Below are positions 60,687 to 64,000 of a stretch of DNA of 64,000 nt, one piece after another. The position numbers and the translations under genes are program-made. This DNA is from an uncultured Gammaproteobacteria bacterium (GTDB lineage: Bacteria; Pseudomonadota; Gammaproteobacteria; Arenicellales; JAANXG01). The DNA is taken from contig CAMYKK010000022.1 in assembly GCA_947258975.1 (NCBI GenBank), forward strand, positions 1 to 64,000. The letters run 5' to 3'. The notes below the pieces were generated by a model. That model was not told the DNA's origin, searched no databases, and saw only the letters and a program-made list of their open reading frames with translations. Positions within the stretch are counted from its first letter, which is position 1; the number at the start of each line of letters is the position of its first letter.

Positions 60687-63140
60687 TCAGCCCAACCGTA
60701 ACGGCAGCGTGCGCAGGCGCTGGCCGGTGGCCGCGTAAACCGCATTGGCGACGGCCGGCGCTACCGGCGGTACACCGGATTCACCGACCCCGCCTGGCGC
60801 TTCGGTGCTGTCCACGATGTGCACCTCGACCGCCGGCATCTCTTTCAGCGTCAGAATAGGATAATCCTCGAGGTTCGCCTGCAATACCCTTCCCGCTACA
60901 ATGTTGATCTCTTCGTGTAAAGCGGCGGACAGACCAAACGCGATCCCGCCCTCCATTTGCGCACACACGGTGTCGGGATTCACCGTGATGCCGCAGTCGA
61001 CCGCGCATACCACCCGACGCACGACAATCTCAGCGTCCGCGATTTCGACTTCGGCGACCTGCGCGACGATCGTTCCAAATGAGCGATAGAGCGCGACGCC
61101 GCGGCCATAGTTAGCCGGCAGCTCGCGGCCCCAGCCGGCGTTTTCGGCAGCAAGTTCCAGGACTGCTTGATAGCGGGGTGCGTGCGCCAACAGTCGGTGG
61201 CGGTAAGCGTAAGCGTCTTGCCCCGCGGCGTGCGCCAATTCATCGATAAAGCATTCGATGGGGAACGCATTCTGTCCGGCACCCACCGAACGCCAGTTGC
61301 CGATCGGTACTTCGTTCTCGATGATCCGGTGCTCCTCGCGAAAGTTGGGGATCATGTAGGGCACTGAGATCATCTCCAATGCCAGACCCGGTCCGGCGGC
61401 GCGCAGCCGCCAGGCGGTGGGTCGTCCATCGACATCCAACGCCGCGATCAGCGCGACGTAATGAGCAGGCCGGTAGACATCGTGTTGCAAATCGTCCTCT
61501 CGCGTCCATATGACCTGTACCGGTTGCCGCACATTTTGCGCCAGTTGTACGGCATCGGCCACCATATCGGTTTCCAGCCGGCGGCCGAACCCGCCGCCAC
61601 AGAATTGGCTGTGGACATTGATCATTCGCCTGGGCAGGCCGGTCAGTCCGGCTGCGGTCTTTTGTACAGCGCTTTGGTTTTGCGTGCCCACCCACACGTC
61701 GCACTGTTGGTCATGCAGATGTGCGATACAGTTCATCGGCTCCAAGGTCGCGTGCGCGAGATATACGGTTCCGTACCCTGCGCTAACACGGATGTGCGCC
61801 TCCTCCAGCGCTCGTTTTACGCTTCCGCGACGATGAATCAGTCTGCCGGGTTGTTCCGTAGATTGTTGCAACCGCCGATAATGCGTTCCGGTGTCGAGCG
61901 TGGACAGGCCCTCGGACCATTCGACCTGCAGTGCCTGGCGGCCGCGCATAGCGGTATAGGCATCGTCCGCCAGCACCGCCACGCCGCTATCGATGACATG
62001 CACCGCGCGCACCCCGGGAATCGCCAGGGTGTCGTCAGCCACCACGCTTTGCACGCGGCTTCCCAACACCGGGGATCTCTGCACACTGGCGACGAGCATG
62101 TTGGTTTGTCGAAGATCAAACCCATACATTGTCGTCCCCCGCACCATGTCGAGTACATCCAATCTGGCAGCGGGCCGGCCCAGCAGCCGCCACTGATCCC
62201 TGGGTTTGTAGCTTGCGCGCTTCGGAGCAGGCAGTTTGGACGCCTGATCAGCTAACGCCGCGTACTGCGCGCGCCGTCCACTGCGTTCATGGATGACCGT
62301 GCATGCTTCGGCACGGCAGTCACCCACACGCACGCGCCATCGTTGCGCGGCGGCTCTGAGCAACGTCATTCGCGCGCTGGCGCCGGCGTGGCGAAGTGGA
62401 TTCCACTGACTGGATACCGCGGTGGAGCCGCCGGTCACCTGTACGCCAAACCGAGGATTGACATACACCTTTGCCGCTGGCGCGAAGCTTATGCGAACCT
62501 GTCTCCAATCGGCCTCCAACTCTTCACTGATAAGCATGGCGAGGGCGGTACTCACGCCTTGTCCCATTTCGGCGAAGTTGATCGTTAACGTCACGGTGTT
62601 GTCGCCATGAATCCGCAACCAAGGATTGAGCGCCGTGCCTGCATCGGGTGGAGGCTGTAGCGAGGCCGGGAGCGGCATCTGATCCTGCCCGTTAACGAGT
62701 TCAACGGTACGCGCAATTGCGCGGCGAATTCTTTGGTAGGTACCGCAGCGACACAGCACCTTTGACATCGCGGTTTCCAGCTCTGTATCTGCCGGATTCG
62801 AGTGCCGGTTGAGCAATCCCGCCGCGGCCAAGATTTGGCCGGGTTGACAATAACCGCACTGCGGTACCTGTTCCTCGATCCACGCAGTCAGGAGTGGATG
62901 GCCGCTTTGCGCCAGGCCCTCAATAGTGGTGACTTTTCTTCCCTGTGCTTTTTCCAATGGCACCATACAGGAACGGTTGGATTCCCCGTCGATCAAGACC
63001 GTGCAGATCCCGCAGATGCCCACGCCGCATCCAAATTTGGTGCCCTTGAGTCCGAGGACATCGCGCACGACCCATAGTAGCGGGGTGTCTGGGTCCACCG
63101 AAACCGAGTGCGTTTTCTCGTTCACGGTTATTTCTATCAT
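60687..63140 (-). CDS. Fused molybdenum hydroxylase (IorA-IorB-like, [2Fe-2S] plus molybdopterin)
   Basis: The 817-residue protein joins two normally separate subunits. Residues 1-150 are an IorA-type protein with CGVGICGIC and CGYCQPGQI plus CRCGTY, giving two [2Fe-2S] clusters. From about 165 an IorB-type molybdopterin chain follows (WLRIHGDNTVTLTINFAEMGQG, FCGGGFGRR, WRSVGAGQNAF) with the catalytic Glu in GGVGESGVPP. It probably hydroxylates a heterocycle or oxidises an aldehyde, passing electrons to a cytochrome. No Tat signal was seen at the N-terminus. The Mo chain is shorter than usual IorB by tens of residues. A di-haem cytochrome gene lies 138 bp upstream on the same strand. Confidence 0.9.
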   Translation of the reverse strand: MIEITVNEKTHSVSVDPDTPLLWVVRDVLGLKGTKFGCGVGICGICTVLIDGESNRSCMVPLEKAQGRKVTTIEGLAQSGHPLLTAWIEEQVPQCGYCQPGQILAAAGLLNRHSNPADTELETAMSKVLCRCGTYQRIRRAIARTVELVNGQDQMPLPASLQPPPDAGTALNPWLRIHGDNTVTLTINFAEMGQGVSTALAMLISEELEADWRQVRISFAPAAKVYVNPRFGVQVTGGSTAVSSQWNPLRHAGASARMTLLRAAAQRWRVRVGDCRAEACTVIHERSGRRAQYAALADQASKLPAPKRASYKPRDQWRLLGRPAARLDVLDMVRGTTMYGFDLRQTNMLVASVQRSPVLGSRVQSVVADDTLAIPGVRAVHVIDSGVAVLADDAYTAMRGRQALQVEWSEGLSTLDTGTHYRRLQQSTEQPGRLIHRRGSVKRALEEAHIRVSAGYGTVYLAHATLEPMNCIAHLHDQQCDVWVGTQNQSAVQKTAAGLTGLPRRMINVHSQFCGGGFGRRLETDMVADAVQLAQNVRQPVQVIWTREDDLQHDVYRPAHYVALIAALDVDGRPTAWRLRAAGPGLALEMISVPYMIPNFREEHRIIENEVPIGNWRSVGAGQNAFPIECFIDELAHAAGQDAYAYRHRLLAHAPRYQAVLELAAENAGWGRELPANYGRGVALYRSFGTIVAQVAEVEIADAEIVVRRVVCAVDCGITVNPDTVCAQMEGGIAFGLSAALHEEINIVAGRVLQANLEDYPILTLKEMPAVEVHIVDSTEAPGGVGESGVPPVAPAVANAVYAATGQRLRTLPLRLG

Positions 63141-63278
63141 CGCTCGGTATTCATTCCCACGTTATCGGTCGTCGAGCTCGCTCCAGCGCGCATACGTCGT
63201 CCGAATGCGATAGGCGTTCAAGGAGATGTTCCATCGACGACGCGACCTTGTGAACAAAAGCCCCCATGGATTCGGCGG

Positions 63279-64000
63279 TTAATGCCGGACGTCGCCAATC
63301 GGTGTCGCGAACGCGTCGGAAACCAGGACATCCACGTTGTCACCGGTGAGGGACTTCAGGAACGCCACCAAGTCGTCGATGTCATTGTCGCTGAGTCCCA
63401 ACTCTCCCAGCAAGGGATCCTGTCCCTCGTTGGGTATGCCGCCCCGGTTGTAGAATTCCATCACAGCACGCAGTGTCGGTATCGAGCCGTTATGCATATA
63501 CGGGGCGGTCAGCGACACGTTGCGTAAACTGGGTGTCTTGTATTTCCAGCGGTCCGCCGGATCTTGGGTGATTTCATAGCGTCCTAGATCGTTCGGTGGG
63601 GTTTCCGATGCCGCCGCGACAACATGGCCGTCGACCTCAATAATCACGCCGGGGGCCACGGTTAGCTTGTGCGTTTGCGGCGTCTTATGCATCGATGCAG
63701 CGTACCCGACTCCGGTGTTATGCAAGCGATTATCGGTAAATAGGGCATCATTCGTCCCGATCAAATGACAACCGCTGCAGCGGGCCTTGCGGGTAAACAA
63801 CCGGAATCCGCGCTTTGCGCTGTCACTAACCGCCGCGCCTTGCTTGCCGTAATACCAGCGGTCGAAGGGCGACGCTGCCGAGACCAACGCGCGCTCATAG
63901 CTCGCTATCGCCATGCCGATGGTTTCGATGTCCGGCGGTCGGCCGTTGAACGCGCCTTCGAACAACCCATCATAATCCCGCATTTCCTTGAGTTTCTCGA
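63279..64000 (-). CDS. Di-haem cytochrome c peroxidase/MauG-family protein, 5' end outside window
   Basis: The visible 240 residues hold the second half of a CCP/MauG-type protein: GFRLFTRKARCSGCHLIGTND (CxxCH haem motif), RLHNTGVGYAAS, DRWKYKTPSLRNVSLTAPYMHNGSIPTLRAVMEFYNRGG (with the Met/His axial-ligand region) and LSDNDIDDLVAFLKSLTG. The first CxxCH would lie beyond the window edge at 64000, where the frame stays open (EMRDYDG continues from KLK). It may take electrons from the fused Mo hydroxylase encoded just downstream. Confidence 0.9.
   Translation of the reverse strand, partial: EKLKEMRDYDGLFEGAFNGRPPDIETIGMAIASYERALVSAASPFDRWYYGKQGAAVSDSAKRGFRLFTRKARCSGCHLIGTNDALFTDNRLHNTGVGYAASMHKTPQTHKLTVAPGVIIEVDGHVVAAASETPPNDLGRYEITQDPADRWKYKTPSLRNVSLTAPYMHNGSIPTLRAVMEFYNRGGIPNEGQDPLLGELGLSDNDIDDLVAFLKSLTGDNVDVLVSDAFATPIGDVRH

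Overview
The window looks like chromosomal DNA of a Gammaproteobacterium of moderate to high GC that I cannot place to genus. The evidence is rpoS, a dksA/traR-type zinc-finger gene, typA/bipA, uup, dsbB, yajD, an AlkA-type glycosylase, a cspA gene and REP-like palindromes of the GTGGGAGCGG...CCGCGA type. No rRNA, tRNA, CRISPR array, transposase or phage gene was recognised. The genes are free-living metabolic and signalling genes, with an unusual number of broken or shortened ones. Layout: (1) 1-6.7 kb holds an acyl-CoA ligase facing a minus-strand set made of a molybdopterin oxidoreductase, a B12-binding mutase subunit, an acyl-CoA mutase catalytic subunit and a MeaB-type GTPase. This resembles the 2-hydroxyisobutyryl-CoA mutase gene sets, but the mutase substrate pocket matches no named subfamily. 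(2) 7-10.2 kb has a GAF-GGDEF diguanylate cyclase and an ATP-NAD kinase-like protein. (3) 10.2-18.6 kb, nearly all on the plus strand, has formate-THF ligase, an MFS carrier, a split ThDP decarboxylase, an aldehyde dehydrogenase, a DUF4336 protein and a small parvulin. (4) 18.6-27.4 kb holds REP palindromes, a periplasmic metallo-hydrolase, a DUF899 protein, a DNA glycosylase, a YiiX-like amidase, a GNAT enzyme, an orphan CbbQ/CbbO (NorQ/NorD) pair and an SDR-DUF2867 protein. (5) 27.5-36.5 kb has a CidA/LrgA remnant, an MFS carrier, Uup, an OB-fold periplasmic protein, a 24-bp hairpin tandem repeat just after rpoS, a YeeE/TsuA sulfur transporter with D-cysteine desulfhydrase, and YajD. (6) 36.7-45.8 kb has a radical SAM protein, a CMD-family protein, hypothetical proteins, a decayed metallopeptidase paralogue, DUF2130, NYN-LOTUS, rhodanese and GIY-YIG proteins. 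(7) 45.9-55.0 kb has a CHASE2-PAS-GGDEF-EAL protein, a FecR-domain protein with terminal repeats, a frameshifted TpsB/ShlB outer-membrane transporter, DsbB, a decayed queD, a DksA-like protein and another diguanylate cyclase. (8) 55.4-64 kb has a conserved hypothetical protein, GloA, CspA, an RRM protein, a His-rich Spy-like protein, TypA/BipA, a fused IorA-IorB-type molybdenum hydroxylase and a di-haem peroxidase-like protein cut by the window edge. Themes: c-di-GMP signalling (three GGDEF proteins), molybdenum and cobalamin enzymes acting on organic acids, stress and RNA proteins (RpoS, CspA, RRM, TypA), and gene decay (acyl-CoA ligase 5' end, cidA-like, metallopeptidase copy, queD, tpsB, FecR tail). 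The decay is either real genome erosion or partly consensus error. The best candidate for new biochemistry is the divergent acyl-CoA mutase cluster.
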